From positions 1 through 32,853 of the forward strand of contig CAMYOU010000014.1 in NCBI GenBank assembly GCA_947283485.1: a stretch of 32,853 nucleotides of DNA. The letters are read 5' to 3'. Each line of letters starts with the position of its first letter. Position 1 is the stretch's first letter. The translations under genes were made by a program, and so were the position numbers. Below are positions 22,256-30,365 of the stretch, one piece after another. The DNA is from an uncultured Peptostreptococcaceae bacterium. Its GTDB lineage: Bacteria > Bacillota > Clostridia > Tissierellales > Peptoniphilaceae. Below the pieces are notes generated by a model that was not told the DNA's origin, searched no databases, and saw only the letters and a list, made by a program, of their open reading frames with translations.

Positions 22256-23962
22256 ATGCGTATTCCCGAAGAGAAAATCCAAGAGATCAAGGATGCCACG
22301 GACATCGTGGATCTCGTCGGCGAATACGTGCCTTTGAAGCGTTCCGGACAGAATTATTGGGGACTTTGTCCGTTTCACTCGGAGAAGACCCCGAGTTTTT
22401 CCGTGAATCCCGAGAAAAAGATCTACAAATGCTTCGGTTGCGGAGAGGGCGGCGACGCGATCGGTTTTGTCATGAAGACGCGCAATTTCACGTATCCCGA
22501 GGCGATGGAATGGCTGGCGGAGCGCGCGGGGATTCCCTTGGAACTCCGTCTGGATCCTGACGCCGAGCGCAAGAAGAGACTCTACCGCGTCCTGCGCACG
22601 GTCGCCAAGCACTATTTTTTGAATCTCAAGGCTTCGCCCGTCGCACTTTCCTATCTCGGCGGGCGGAATCTTTCGCCCGAGATGGTCAAACGTTTCGGAC
22701 TCGGCTACGCCAAGGACGCGTGGGACGATCTTCTCACCGCGATGACCGCGGAAAAGGTCACGACGGCAGAGCTCGAGGAACTCGGACTCATCCTCAAGAA
22801 TCGCAACGGCGGCTATTACGATCGTTTTCGCAATCGACTCATGTTTCCCATCGTGGACAAGAGGGGGCGCGTGATCGGTTTTGGCGGACGCACGCTCGGA
22901 GATGACATGGCAAAATACATGAACTCGCCCGAGTCCGTTGTCTTTCACAAGGGAAACGAACTCTACGCGCTCGGCAATGTCGCGCGCTCGGAGGGCATGG
23001 TGATTCTCGTCGAAGGCTATATGGACACCCTGAGGCTTTATGCCTCGGGCATCGAATGCGCCGTGGCGAGTCTCGGGACTTCCCTCACGGAGAGACAGGC
23101 GGCGCGCATTGCGAAACTCGGCGTACCGATCTATGTCAATTACGACGGCGACACCGCGGGACTCAAGGCGGCGATGCGCAGTGCCGAGGTCTTTAAGACG
23201 CAGGGCGTGGAACCGAAGATCGTCGTCCTTCCGGACGGGATGGATCCCGACGAATACATCTCGGCATATGGCGTGGACGCGTATCGCGAAGCCTTGAGGT
23301 CCGGCATGCCGCCCATTGCATTTCGCCTCTCCCGCGCAAGGGAAGGGCTCGATTTTAAGACCACCGAGGGTCGCATCCGCTACATCGAGCGGGCGAAGAA
23401 GATCCTCGCCTCCATCGACCGTGCGCTCATACGCGACGAGTACATAAGACGCGTGAGCCTCGAGATGGGAATTGACGCCGATGCCTTACGGCGCGAACTC
23501 AAAGGCGAAGTCCCGCCGCCCGCAAAAGTCGAGACGGCAAAACGCACGGAGACGCGCACCGTAGATTTTCTCGAGGAGGACATCCTCTATTACGCATGGC
23601 GCGGACATGCCGAAGAACTGGAGCCCGTCGCGACGACGCTCTCGGACGAAGGGGCAAAACTATTTGCACTCATCGTACGCGCACGGGCGGAAGACATCTC
23701 CGTCGAGGAACTCATACAGCTTCACGGCGAGTCCGCACCGCTCTGGGATCGGATCCGCACGAAAGACGAAGCCGTAAGCGACAAGGGACTCGAGGAAATT
23801 TTTGCACGCACTCGGATGCGGACATTAAGACGTGAGCGCGAAGCGATTGAGAAGGACATCGCCGAGCTTGCGACGCTCGACACGGACGAAGAAGATAAGA
23901 AGCGTTTACTCAAGGAACTCCTTGAGAAAAAACGATTGATGGATAAAAAGCTGATGAGATAA
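22256..23962 (+). CDS. dnaG: DNA primase
   Basis: DnaG makes RNA primers at the replication fork. The 568-residue protein has the N-terminal zinc-binding domain with C-x2-H at LCPFHSEKTPSF and C-x2-C at KCFGCGEGGD. The RNA polymerase core includes RFRNRLMFPI and the TOPRIM blocks VEGYMDTLRL and NYDGDTAGLKA with the catalytic acidic residues. A C-terminal helicase-binding region of about 140 residues is present but less conserved. AAGGAGG precedes the ATG. dgt-dnaG-rpoD is the macromolecular-synthesis type arrangement. Confidence 0.96.
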   Translation: MRIPEEKIQEIKDATDIVDLVGEYVPLKRSGQNYWGLCPFHSEKTPSFSVNPEKKIYKCFGCGEGGDAIGFVMKTRNFTYPEAMEWLAERAGIPLELRLDPDAERKKRLYRVLRTVAKHYFLNLKASPVALSYLGGRNLSPEMVKRFGLGYAKDAWDDLLTAMTAEKVTTAELEELGLILKNRNGGYYDRFRNRLMFPIVDKRGRVIGFGGRTLGDDMAKYMNSPESVVFHKGNELYALGNVARSEGMVILVEGYMDTLRLYASGIECAVASLGTSLTERQAARIAKLGVPIYVNYDGDTAGLKAAMRSAEVFKTQGVEPKIVVLPDGMDPDEYISAYGVDAYREALRSGMPPIAFRLSRAREGLDFKTTEGRIRYIERAKKILASIDRALIRDEYIRRVSLEMGIDADALRRELKGEVPPPAKVETAKRTETRTVDFLEEDILYYAWRGHAEELEPVATTLSDEGAKLFALIVRARAEDISVEELIQLHGESAPLWDRIRTKDEAVSDKGLEEIFARTRMRTLRREREAIEKDIAELATLDTDEEDKKRLLKELLEKKRLMDKKLMR

Positions 23963-23973
23963 GGGGACGAACG

Positions 23974-25122
23974 ATGAAAGATCAACAAAAAGAGCTTTAC
24001 GAAGCGAATAAAGCACAATTTATGGAAGAGATCATGAAGCTTGCCAAAGAGAGCGGAGAGCCGCTCAAGATGGAAGAGATCGAAGAGATGCCTTTTTTTG
24101 ACGAGCTGGAGAAAGAGGACATCGACGAACTCTACGAACTCATCGGCAGCAAGGCGGCGGAGGAGGCGACCGAGGGAGAAGACGACGACATCGACGACGT
24201 GGATCTCGAGGGCGATGAGGACGTGGACGACATTCCCGACGAAAAAATCGTCGAGAAAGAGCCGACACCCGCGATCATCGACACCAAAGATGTGAATGTC
24301 GACGATCCCGTCAAGATGTATCTCAAGGAGATCGGGAGAATTGCGCTCCTCACCGCGGAGGAGGAAGTCGAGCTTGCCAAACGCATGGAAGCGGGCGATG
24401 TCCGCGCCAAGCGCAAACTCGCCGAGGCGAATCTGAGACTCGTCGTCTCCATCGCAAAACGCTATGTCGGACGCGGCATGCACTTCCTCGACCTTATTCA
24501 AGAGGGCAACATGGGTCTTATGAAAGCCGTAGAAAAATTCGACTACACGCGCGGCTTCAAATTCTCGACCTATGCGACCTGGTGGATCAGACAGGCGATC
24601 ACGCGCGCCATCGCCGATCAGGCGCGGACGATCCGCATCCCCGTCCATATGGTGGAGACGATCAACAAACTCGTGCGCGTGCAACGTCAGCTCATTCAGG
24701 AACTCGGACGCGAACCGACCAACGAAGAGATCGCGGAAGCCATGGGCATCGAGATCGAGAAAGTCCAGGACGTCAGGAAGATTGCGCAAGAACCCATCAG
24801 TCTCGAGACCCCGATCGGCGAAGAAGAAGACAGCCATCTCGGCGATTTCATCGAGGACGACACCGCCGTCGCACCCGACGAAGCCGCGGATTTTACGATG
24901 TTACGCGAGCAACTCGACGAGATTCTCGCGACGCTCACCTATCGCGAACGCAAAGTCCTCGAGCTTCGTTTCGGACTCGTAGACGGCACGCCGCGCACCC
25001 TCGAGGAAGTCGGACGCGAGTTTGACGTCACGCGCGAACGCATTCGTCAGATCGAGGCGAAAGCTTTAAGGAAACTCAAACATCCGTCCCGCTCGTCAAA
25101 ACTCAGGGATTTTCTCGACTGA
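23974..25122 (+). CDS. rpoD: Primary sigma factor (SigA/RpoD)
   Basis: This is the housekeeping sigma factor. Of its 382 residues, about 1-105 are an acidic region 1.1-like part with a marked Asp/Glu run (residues 56-85). Region 1.2 starts at DDPVKMYLKEIG. Region 2 includes NLRLVVSIAKRYVGRGM, LDLIQEGNMGLMKAV and FSTYATWWIRQAITRA. Region 4 includes TLEEVGREFDVTRERIRQIEAKALRKL, the -35-binding helix-turn-helix. All four are intact, consistent with the TTGACA/TATAAT-type promoters seen in the window. The stop overlaps the trmK start by one base. Confidence 0.98.
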   Translation: MKDQQKELYEANKAQFMEEIMKLAKESGEPLKMEEIEEMPFFDELEKEDIDELYELIGSKAAEEATEGEDDDIDDVDLEGDEDVDDIPDEKIVEKEPTPAIIDTKDVNVDDPVKMYLKEIGRIALLTAEEEVELAKRMEAGDVRAKRKLAEANLRLVVSIAKRYVGRGMHFLDLIQEGNMGLMKAVEKFDYTRGFKFSTYATWWIRQAITRAIADQARTIRIPVHMVETINKLVRVQRQLIQELGREPTNEEIAEAMGIEIEKVQDVRKIAQEPISLETPIGEEEDSHLGDFIEDDTAVAPDEAADFTMLREQLDEILATLTYRERKVLELRFGLVDGTPRTLEEVGREFDVTRERIRQIEAKALRKLKHPSRSSKLRDFLD

Positions 25123-25781
25123 TGCTCAAGGCAAGACTCGGAGAAATTGCGCGCCGCATTCCCGACGGCGCAATCCTTGCAGACGTCGGCACGGATCACG
25201 GACTCTTAGCCCTTGCCGTCGCAAATCGCGTAAGACGCGTCTATGCGACCGATGTGAGTGCCGCGAGCCTACGAAAACTTGAGCTTGCACTCACGGAAAA
25301 CCCCGTCGAGAACATCGTGCCCGTCGTGACCGACGGACTCACGGGACTCGAAGAAGCACCGATCGACACCGTCGTCATCGCGGGGATGGGTGCCGTGACC
25401 ATCGAGGGCATCCTCGCCGCGGCGACCCTCCCGCATCTTAAGAAACTCATCCTCTCCCCGCACGTCGGCGTCGAGAAATTAAGACCCGCGCTCGGGCGCA
25501 TGGGATACCGCATTGCCGATGAAACGATGATCGAAGAAGACGGCAAATTTTACCCGATCCTCGAAGTCGTGCGCGGCACGGAGACCTTTACCGAACGCGA
25601 AGCGCATTACGGGAAAATTCTGCCCCGGGAAAAGAGCGCGGTTTTTTTGCGCTTTCTCGAAGAGGAGAAACGCATGTTCGAGCGCGTCCTCGAGGCGGAG
25701 CTTCCCGAAGCCAGACGCGCCGAAGTGCTTTTAAGACTTCGATGGATCGAAGAAATGGAGGGATCTTGTGAAACACCGTGA
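25122..25781 (+). CDS. trmK: tRNA (adenine-22-N1)-methyltransferase
   Basis: TrmK methylates N1 of A22 in tRNA, using S-adenosylmethionine. The 219-residue protein starts with RLGEIARRIPDG and has the SAM-binding motif LADVGTDHGLLALAVA (about residues 19-34), the acidic end of strand two (YATDVS), and VVIAGMGAVTIEGIL as motif IV. The position directly after rpoD and before the Nif3-like gene is that of yqfN in Bacillus. It overlaps both neighbours. Confidence 0.92.
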   Translation: MLKARLGEIARRIPDGAILADVGTDHGLLALAVANRVRRVYATDVSAASLRKLELALTENPVENIVPVVTDGLTGLEEAPIDTVVIAGMGAVTIEGILAAATLPHLKKLILSPHVGVEKLRPALGRMGYRIADETMIEEDGKFYPILEVVRGTETFTEREAHYGKILPREKSAVFLRFLEEEKRMFERVLEAELPEARRAEVLLRLRWIEEMEGSCETP

Positions 25782-26526
25782 CGTATATACTTATCTCGAC
25801 ACCGTCGCACCGCTCGCGATCCAAGAAGACTGGGATCATGCGGGCTTCATGCTCGGATCGCTCGACGACGAAACGACGGGCATCCTCGTGACCCTCGATC
25901 TCACGAGAGAGACGCTCACCGCCGCCATCGACATCGGTGCGAATCTCATCGTCACCCATCACCCCGTGATCTTTGCACCGCTCGCATCCGTCGACCGCGA
26001 GACGGCAAAAGGCGATCTCATTGCACGCGCACTCATCGCGGGCATCACCGTCCTCTCGTGGCACACGAATTTTGACAAAGCGACAGGCGGTGTGAACGAC
26101 GTCCTCGCGGAGAAACTCGGACTCACAGGCGTCCAAGTACTCGCGGAAGATGCGATCGGACGCGTCGGCACCGTCCCCGAGACGACAGCCGAAGCCTTTG
26201 CCGATACCGTAAGACGTGCCCTCGCCCTCCCGCACACGACCCTCTACGGCGACCCCGAGACCTCCGTTCGCCGCGTGGCACTCGTCGGCGGGAGCGGCAT
26301 GGACTACATCGACGCCGCAAGAGAGAGCGGCGCGGACCTCTTCTTAACCGGCGACATCCGCTATCACAACGCGCAGGACGCGCTCGACATGGGACTCGTC
26401 CTCATCGACGCGACCCACGACGGCACCGAGAACCCCGCCATGGACGCACTCGCGGAGACCCTGCGGAAAGAATTTTCCGTGCCCGTTCATGCGAAGAACC
26501 CGACCTTTCCGCGACAGATCCGCTAG
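25768..26526 (+). CDS. Nif3-like dinuclear metal centre protein (YqfO family)
   Basis: This conserved protein family forms toroidal hexamers with a two-metal site; its function is not firmly established, and some members act as GTP cyclohydrolase type I-like enzymes. The 252-residue protein shows DWDHAGFMLG, VTHHPVIFAPL with the metal-binding histidines, SWHTNFDKATGGVNDVLAE, and a C-terminal block FLTGDIRYHNAQDA ... DATHDGTE. It is the short form, without the PII-like insert of the Bacillus protein. The start is a GTG with a GGAGG site lying inside trmK (14-base overlap). Confidence 0.9.
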   Translation: MKHRDVYTYLDTVAPLAIQEDWDHAGFMLGSLDDETTGILVTLDLTRETLTAAIDIGANLIVTHHPVIFAPLASVDRETAKGDLIARALIAGITVLSWHTNFDKATGGVNDVLAEKLGLTGVQVLAEDAIGRVGTVPETTAEAFADTVRRALALPHTTLYGDPETSVRRVALVGGSGMDYIDAARESGADLFLTGDIRYHNAQDALDMGLVLIDATHDGTENPAMDALAETLRKEFSVPVHAKNPTFPRQIR

Positions 26527-26557
26527 ACGCGCCAAAAAACAGATCCGAAAATCAATC

Positions 26558-26595
26558 AAAAAGCGTCCGCCCGCTTGCGGGGAAGACGCTTTTTT
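26558..26595 (+). terminator. Terminator after the dgt-dnaG-rpoD-trmK-nif3 cluster
   Basis: AAAAAGCGTC at 26558-26567 pairs with GACGCTTTTT at 26585-26594 around a GC-rich loop that can fold further. A T run follows directly. Confidence 0.82.
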
Positions 26596-26603
26596 CGTAT
26601 ACT
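26575..26603 (+). promoter_or_regulatory. Promoter of rnpB
   Basis: TATACT at 26598-26603 and TTGCGG at 26575-26580, 17 bases apart, form a good promoter. The RNase P RNA begins about eight bases after the -10 box. The promoter overlaps the preceding terminator. Confidence 0.7.
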
Positions 26604-26610
26604 GGGAAAG

Positions 26611-26945
26611 AAGTAAATCAGATGATCGCGTGCTTCGGCACGAGGAAAGTCCGTGCACCACAGAGCAGGATACCGGATAACGTCCGGCGGGGGCGACCCC
26701 AGGGAGAGTGCAACAGAGAGATACCGCCCGCACACGCGGGTAAGGGTGGAAAGGCGAGGTAAGAGCTCACCGGCGCATAAGCGATTATGCGGCCATGTAA
26801 ACCCTATTCGGTGCAAGATCATATGGACCTTTGATGCGGCTGCTCGTCGCGCATGCTATGCAAGGTGGATCGCTTGAGCCTGCCGGTAACGGTTGTGCCT
26901 AGATAGATGATCATCCAATACAGAACACGGCTTACAGATTTACTT
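26611..26945 (+). ncRNA. rnpB: RNase P RNA, bacterial class A type
   Basis: This is the catalytic RNA of RNase P, which matures tRNA 5' ends. The universally conserved strings are present: GAGGAAAGTCCGTGCACCAC near the 5' end (within 26641-26660), an ACAGAGA motif near 26712, and CAGAACACGGCTTACAGA near the 3' end. The outermost helix P1 is visible as AAGTAAATC at 26611-26619 pairing with GATTTACTT at 26937-26945, which sets both ends. The GGTAAGGGTGGAAAGGCG-type region in the middle fits the class A fold; I did not fold it completely. A promoter and a terminator flank it. Confidence 0.95.
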
Positions 26946-26946
26946 T

Positions 26947-26977
26947 CGCGTCGACCCTCGGGAAGACGCGTTTTTTT
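26947..26977 (+). terminator. Terminator of rnpB
   Basis: CGCGTC at 26947-26952 pairs with GACGCG at 26965-26970 and is followed by seven T. Confidence 0.85.
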
Positions 26978-27076
26978 ATGGTCAAACCAAACCGACACCG
27001 AACGAGACGCAACGCGCCCATCGTGTATATTGGTATCAAGCTTGGTGTGAAAATTTGCGAAACGCGCCTTTTTGGA

Positions 27077-27105
27077 TTGAAGCGGGCAGCATGCGGGTCT
27101 ATACT
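27077..27105 (+). promoter_or_regulatory. Promoter of the small membrane-protein gene
   Basis: TTGAAG at 27077-27082 and TATACT at 27100-27105 are 17 bases apart. This is one of the clearest promoters in the window. Confidence 0.7.
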
Positions 27106-27172
27106 ATGAGCAAAGACAAACGTCGGGAGAGGAATGGATGCTCTCCGGTCAACATTTTGGGAGGGGAAAGCA

Positions 27173-27652
27173 TTGCTCATCATCGAAATCATTCTTTTGT
27201 GTGCGCTCTTTTTTCTTTTATGCTATCTCGGGACGGGTACGGATGAGAAAAATTTGAGAAATTACAGTTCGTATCCCGATGTCGTGCAGGCGCGGGTGCG
27301 AGAGATCAATGCGTATCGGGGAAAATGGAAAGAGACGTGGAAATTTGCCGTGTGGATGGCGAATTTCGCCCTCTTCGTCGTTTTGTTCCTGCCGTTCGGA
27401 TATTTCATCCGCGAGAACGATTGGTTGCGTAATGTGATCTCGCTCTTTTTGCTCGGACAAAGTCTCAATGTCTTTGATCTCGTGGTGATCGATCTCTTGT
27501 GGTGGCGAAACACGGAGCGGATTCGTTTTTCGAAGATCCCGGAAAAAGCACTGTATCAAGATCCGAAGAAACATATCGCGGCGTTTTTGCGGGCGAGCGT
27601 ACTATATCTTTTCGTGGCATTGGTGGACGGGTATCTCCTTACGCTCGTGTAG
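27173..27652 (+). CDS. Unrecognised membrane protein with four hydrophobic segments
   Basis: The protein of about 159 residues has four membrane segments: LIIEIILLCALFFLLCYLG at the start, FAVWMANFALFVVLFLPFGYF, VISLFLLGQSLNVFDLVVID and ASVLYLFVALVDGYLLTLV. I do not recognise the family. I place the start at the TTG at 27173, with GGGAGGGG six bases upstream; the in-frame ATG at 27134 has its GGAG too close and adds 13 hydrophilic residues. The gene is monocistronic, between a clear promoter and a terminator, and its composition is near that of the host backbone. Confidence 0.75.
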   Translation: MLIIEIILLCALFFLLCYLGTGTDEKNLRNYSSYPDVVQARVREINAYRGKWKETWKFAVWMANFALFVVLFLPFGYFIRENDWLRNVISLFLLGQSLNVFDLVVIDLLWWRNTERIRFSKIPEKALYQDPKKHIAAFLRASVLYLFVALVDGYLLTLV

Positions 27653-27677
27653 AAATTTGCACCATTCTCCTCCGATC

Positions 27678-27708
27678 AAGGTTTGCCGTCCCCACGGTGA
27701 GCCTTTTT
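27678..27708 (+). terminator. Terminator of the small membrane-protein gene
   Basis: A 12-pair stem (with a few G-T pairs) is formed by AAGGTTTGCCGT and ACGGTGAGCCTT around CCCC, followed by further T. It lies 26 bases after the stop codon. Confidence 0.72.
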
Positions 27709-27800
27709 GAATTGCATAAAGCACCCCTTGATTGCATATCCTGAAGCTACACGAAAACAAATGAGAGGATCACATTTTTTTAGAAAGTCGAGAAAGGTAC

Positions 27801-27829
27801 TTGACAAGGAAGTTAGCGAACGGTAACAT
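27801..27829 (+). promoter_or_regulatory. Promoter with overlapping operator-like repeat before the second tetR
   Basis: TTGACA at 27801-27806 and TAACAT at 27824-27829 are 17 bases apart. The spacer and -10 box contain GTTAGC-GAAC-GGTAAC (27812-27827), an inverted repeat with one mismatch. A protein bound there would block polymerase. The same half-site pattern appears in perfect form at 8790-8807. Confidence 0.7.
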
Positions 27830-27867
27830 AAAAAAAGAACGAGTGTCGGTCAATAGGTGGTGAGCTT

Positions 27868-28485
27868 GTGACAAAGAGAAATATAAAAGATCCGGAAGAA
27901 AGAAAACGAGAACTGATCGAGATAGCATCCGAACTTTTTAAGAAGCGCGGTTATGAGAAGGTTTCTGTGCGAGATATTCTTGCAGAAGTTCATGGTGCGC
28001 CGGGAATGTTCTACTATTATTTCGAATCCAAAGAGGATATCTTCTTGGCGTGTTTGGAAACTTATTTTTCTGAAAAATTGCAAAGGAAATTGGATATTCT
28101 CCAGAACAAAGAAATTGATTACGAAGAGAGAATTCAAACGCTGCGAAGCTTCATTGCAGAAGATATCGGTCAGTTCACCGCGCGGTACCATTCTTCCAAA
28201 GAGAGTACCATTACGGATCAATCTTACAGGCTATGGGGGTTGGTTCACTATATCGGGAAGTTTGTAGATGTCTATAGCGACTTTATCATGGAGGGGATCG
28301 AAGATAAAAAAATCGAAAACCCTATGGGTATCGACAGAGAAAATGTCAAGGATTTTGCGGCGTTCATTTTATATGGAGCTGTCGGCACGATCTATCATGA
28401 TTACATAATGACAGGAGAAAACAAAACACATGTGCAAGAAGCCTTCGGCGTGTTAGGAGAACTTTTTCAAAGATCGCATCCATAA
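27868..28485 (+). CDS. TetR/AcrR-family transcriptional regulator of the second transporter locus
   Basis: The 205-residue protein has the TetR helix-turn-helix in residues 14-60 (IEIASELFKKRGYEKVSVRDI, then GMFYYYFESKEDIFLACLE as the recognition and following helices) and a helical ligand-binding C-terminal domain. It starts at a GTG with AGGTGG upstream. Unlike the regulator in the mobile element it is transcribed in the same direction as the ABC genes, with a terminator-like hairpin and a palindrome between them. The two regulators are not close relatives beyond the DNA-binding domain. I infer autoregulation through the repeat in its promoter. Confidence 0.88.
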   Translation: MTKRNIKDPEERKRELIEIASELFKKRGYEKVSVRDILAEVHGAPGMFYYYFESKEDIFLACLETYFSEKLQRKLDILQNKEIDYEERIQTLRSFIAEDIGQFTARYHSSKESTITDQSYRLWGLVHYIGKFVDVYSDFIMEGIEDKKIENPMGIDRENVKDFAAFILYGAVGTIYHDYIMTGENKTHVQEAFGVLGELFQRSHP

Positions 28486-28505
28486 AACAGAATATAGGTA
28501 CTTTA

Positions 28506-28540
28506 CAAGGGAAGCGTCGTAGATGTTTCCCTTGTATTCG
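28506..28540 (+). terminator. Terminator or attenuator between tetR and the ABC genes
   Basis: CAAGGGAA at 28506-28513 and TTCCCTTG at 28527-28534 form a perfect eight-base stem. The following stretch TATTCGTTTT is only moderately T-rich, so partial read-through is likely. Confidence 0.6.
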
Positions 28541-28553
28541 TTTTAGGGGGAAT

Positions 28554-28567
28554 GAACGAACTCGTTC
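28554..28567. promoter_or_regulatory. Palindrome GAACGA-AC-TCGTTC before the second ABC operon
   Basis: A perfect inverted repeat lies just upstream of the AAGGAGG site of the first ABC gene, downstream of the terminator hairpin. It is a candidate operator for the TetR regulator. The same arms in reverse order recur in a hairpin at 32087-32111. Confidence 0.5.
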
Positions 28568-28586
28568 GGTAAGGAGGAAGCTTGGA

Positions 28587-30365
28587 ATGGAAAAAAAGTC
28601 TATGAAAAAGTCTGTGAAAGATCTTATCTACTATAGCGGGATCAAAAAAACGCGACTTATGGGGGGCATATTCCTTGTGAGTCTTGGAATGTTGGTAAGC
28701 ATATGTCCAATCTTTGTGGTCTATCAAGTGATCAAGGCTCTATTTTTCTATGGCACATTGGGAGAAAGTACAATCCGGCTTTGTATCTATGGACTTCTAG
28801 CCGTGATAGCGTCATATAGTTTGACCTATATTGGCAGCATTTTATGCCATACATTTTCATATGTTTTGATAGCAGAGCTAAAAAAGAAACTATTAGCTCA
28901 TGTCGGGAAACTCCCTTTCGGTTTTTTTTCGGGAGACAAGAAGTCCAAAATACGGCAAGTTTTGGGGTCGGATATGAATCAAATTGAAGGATATTTCTCT
29001 CATCAATTACCGAATCTCATTTCAACGTTCGTTCTTATCGTAGTCATGCTTGCGTTCATGTTGAAGATCCACTTGGGATTGGGACTTACAACTTTGTTCG
29101 TTCTGTTTCTCGGTCTGGGCATTCAAATTGCAATGATGGTCAAGATCATCAAATCGGGCGGACTTGAAAAAAGCTTTGCGACGCTCGATAGAATCAATTC
29201 GGCAACCACCGAATATGTAAGGGGTATGCCGGAAGTGAAAATTTTTGGAATTGGTGCAAAATCACGAAACGCGTTTTCGGAGTCGGTAAGTGAATATAGA
29301 GATTTTACAAGTCAAATGACATCGATGATCAGACCGGGGTTCGTTTCGTTTCGAATGTTCCTTTTATCGGTAGCGACTTTCATCGTTCCTGTAGGCATCT
29401 TGCTCATGTCACAAAGGAATAGCCCGGACTTCGTTACAGTCTTCATCTTTTACTTGATGTTTGCACCTGCCATGAGTGTACCCGCACTCAAACTCAGAGA
29501 TTTTGCAGAAGGAATCAATTTACTGAATGAAGTTGTTGCAAGAATTTATGAAATCATCGATGAAAAAGAATTGCCCATTGAAAACAGTCACGAAGAGATC
29601 AAGGGGCACGATCTTGAATTCAGGAATGTTTGCTTTTCATACGGCGGTGAAGAGGTGTTAAAGAATATCAGCTTCTGTGCAAGGCAAGGAGAGGTTACTG
29701 CATTGGTCGGTTATTCAGGAGCGGGCAAATCGACGATCGGAACATTGATACCGAGATTTTTTGATCCTTTATCCGGTTCGATTACCATAGGCGGTGTAAA
29801 CATCAAAAAGATTCCTACGAACGTCCTCATGGACAATATTGCCTTTGTTTTTCAAGACAGTGATCTCATTGCGGACACAGTCTTCAAGAATGTTGCTATG
29901 GCAAAGATAGACTCCACCAAAGAAGATGTGATACGTGCCTGCAAAAAAGCAAGATGTCATGATTTTATCGAAAAGCTTCCCAATGGATACGACACGATGT
30001 TAGGCAAAGGGACCTACTTGTCGGGGGGAGAGAAGCAGCGCATTGCCGTAGCAAGAGCAATTTTGAAAGATGCTCCGATATTGGTATTGGACGAAGCTAC
30101 GAGTTTTGCGGATGCTGAAAATGAATACCTGATGCAGAAAGCCTTGTCTGAATTGGTGAAAAATAAAACGGTGATTATGATTGCTCATAGACTTAATACC
30201 ATAGAACACGCACATCAGATCCTCGTCGTATCGAACGGGAGAATTGTAGAGAGAGGGAAGCATGAAGATTTAATCGCTACAGGCGGGATCTATAAGAGGT
30301 TATTTGACATCTACGAGAAGACCGACATTTGGCAAATGGATATTGCGGGGAGTGAGAATCGATGA
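28587..30365 (+). CDS. Half-size exporter-fold ABC transporter, A subunit (second locus)
   Basis: The 592-residue protein has the same design as the A subunit in the mobile element: a six-helix membrane domain (about residues 22-310), Walker A GYSGAGKST near 374, Q-loop FVFQDSDLI, signature LSGGEKQR near 477, Walker B ILVLDEATS, H-loop MIAHRL. Shared stretches such as KLPFGFFSG and EYVRGMPEVKIFG align with ELGFFTDNS and QYVNGMPVMKAYN in the mobile-element protein. AAGGAGG is nine bases before the ATG. It overlaps its partner by four bases. I infer a YbtP/IrtA-like heterodimer subunit; the substrate is unknown. Confidence 0.88.
   Translation: MEKKSMKKSVKDLIYYSGIKKTRLMGGIFLVSLGMLVSICPIFVVYQVIKALFFYGTLGESTIRLCIYGLLAVIASYSLTYIGSILCHTFSYVLIAELKKKLLAHVGKLPFGFFSGDKKSKIRQVLGSDMNQIEGYFSHQLPNLISTFVLIVVMLAFMLKIHLGLGLTTLFVLFLGLGIQIAMMVKIIKSGGLEKSFATLDRINSATTEYVRGMPEVKIFGIGAKSRNAFSESVSEYRDFTSQMTSMIRPGFVSFRMFLLSVATFIVPVGILLMSQRNSPDFVTVFIFYLMFAPAMSVPALKLRDFAEGINLLNEVVARIYEIIDEKELPIENSHEEIKGHDLEFRNVCFSYGGEEVLKNISFCARQGEVTALVGYSGAGKSTIGTLIPRFFDPLSGSITIGGVNIKKIPTNVLMDNIAFVFQDSDLIADTVFKNVAMAKIDSTKEDVIRACKKARCHDFIEKLPNGYDTMLGKGTYLSGGEKQRIAVARAILKDAPILVLDEATSFADAENEYLMQKALSELVKNKTVIMIAHRLNTIEHAHQILVVSNGRIVERGKHEDLIATGGIYKRLFDIYEKTDIWQMDIAGSENR

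Noticed and set aside
23722..24837. Minus-strand open frame of 371 codons opposite dnaG and rpoD
   Set aside because: It is a mirror frame of the rpoD coding sequence, with no ribosome-binding site or domain.
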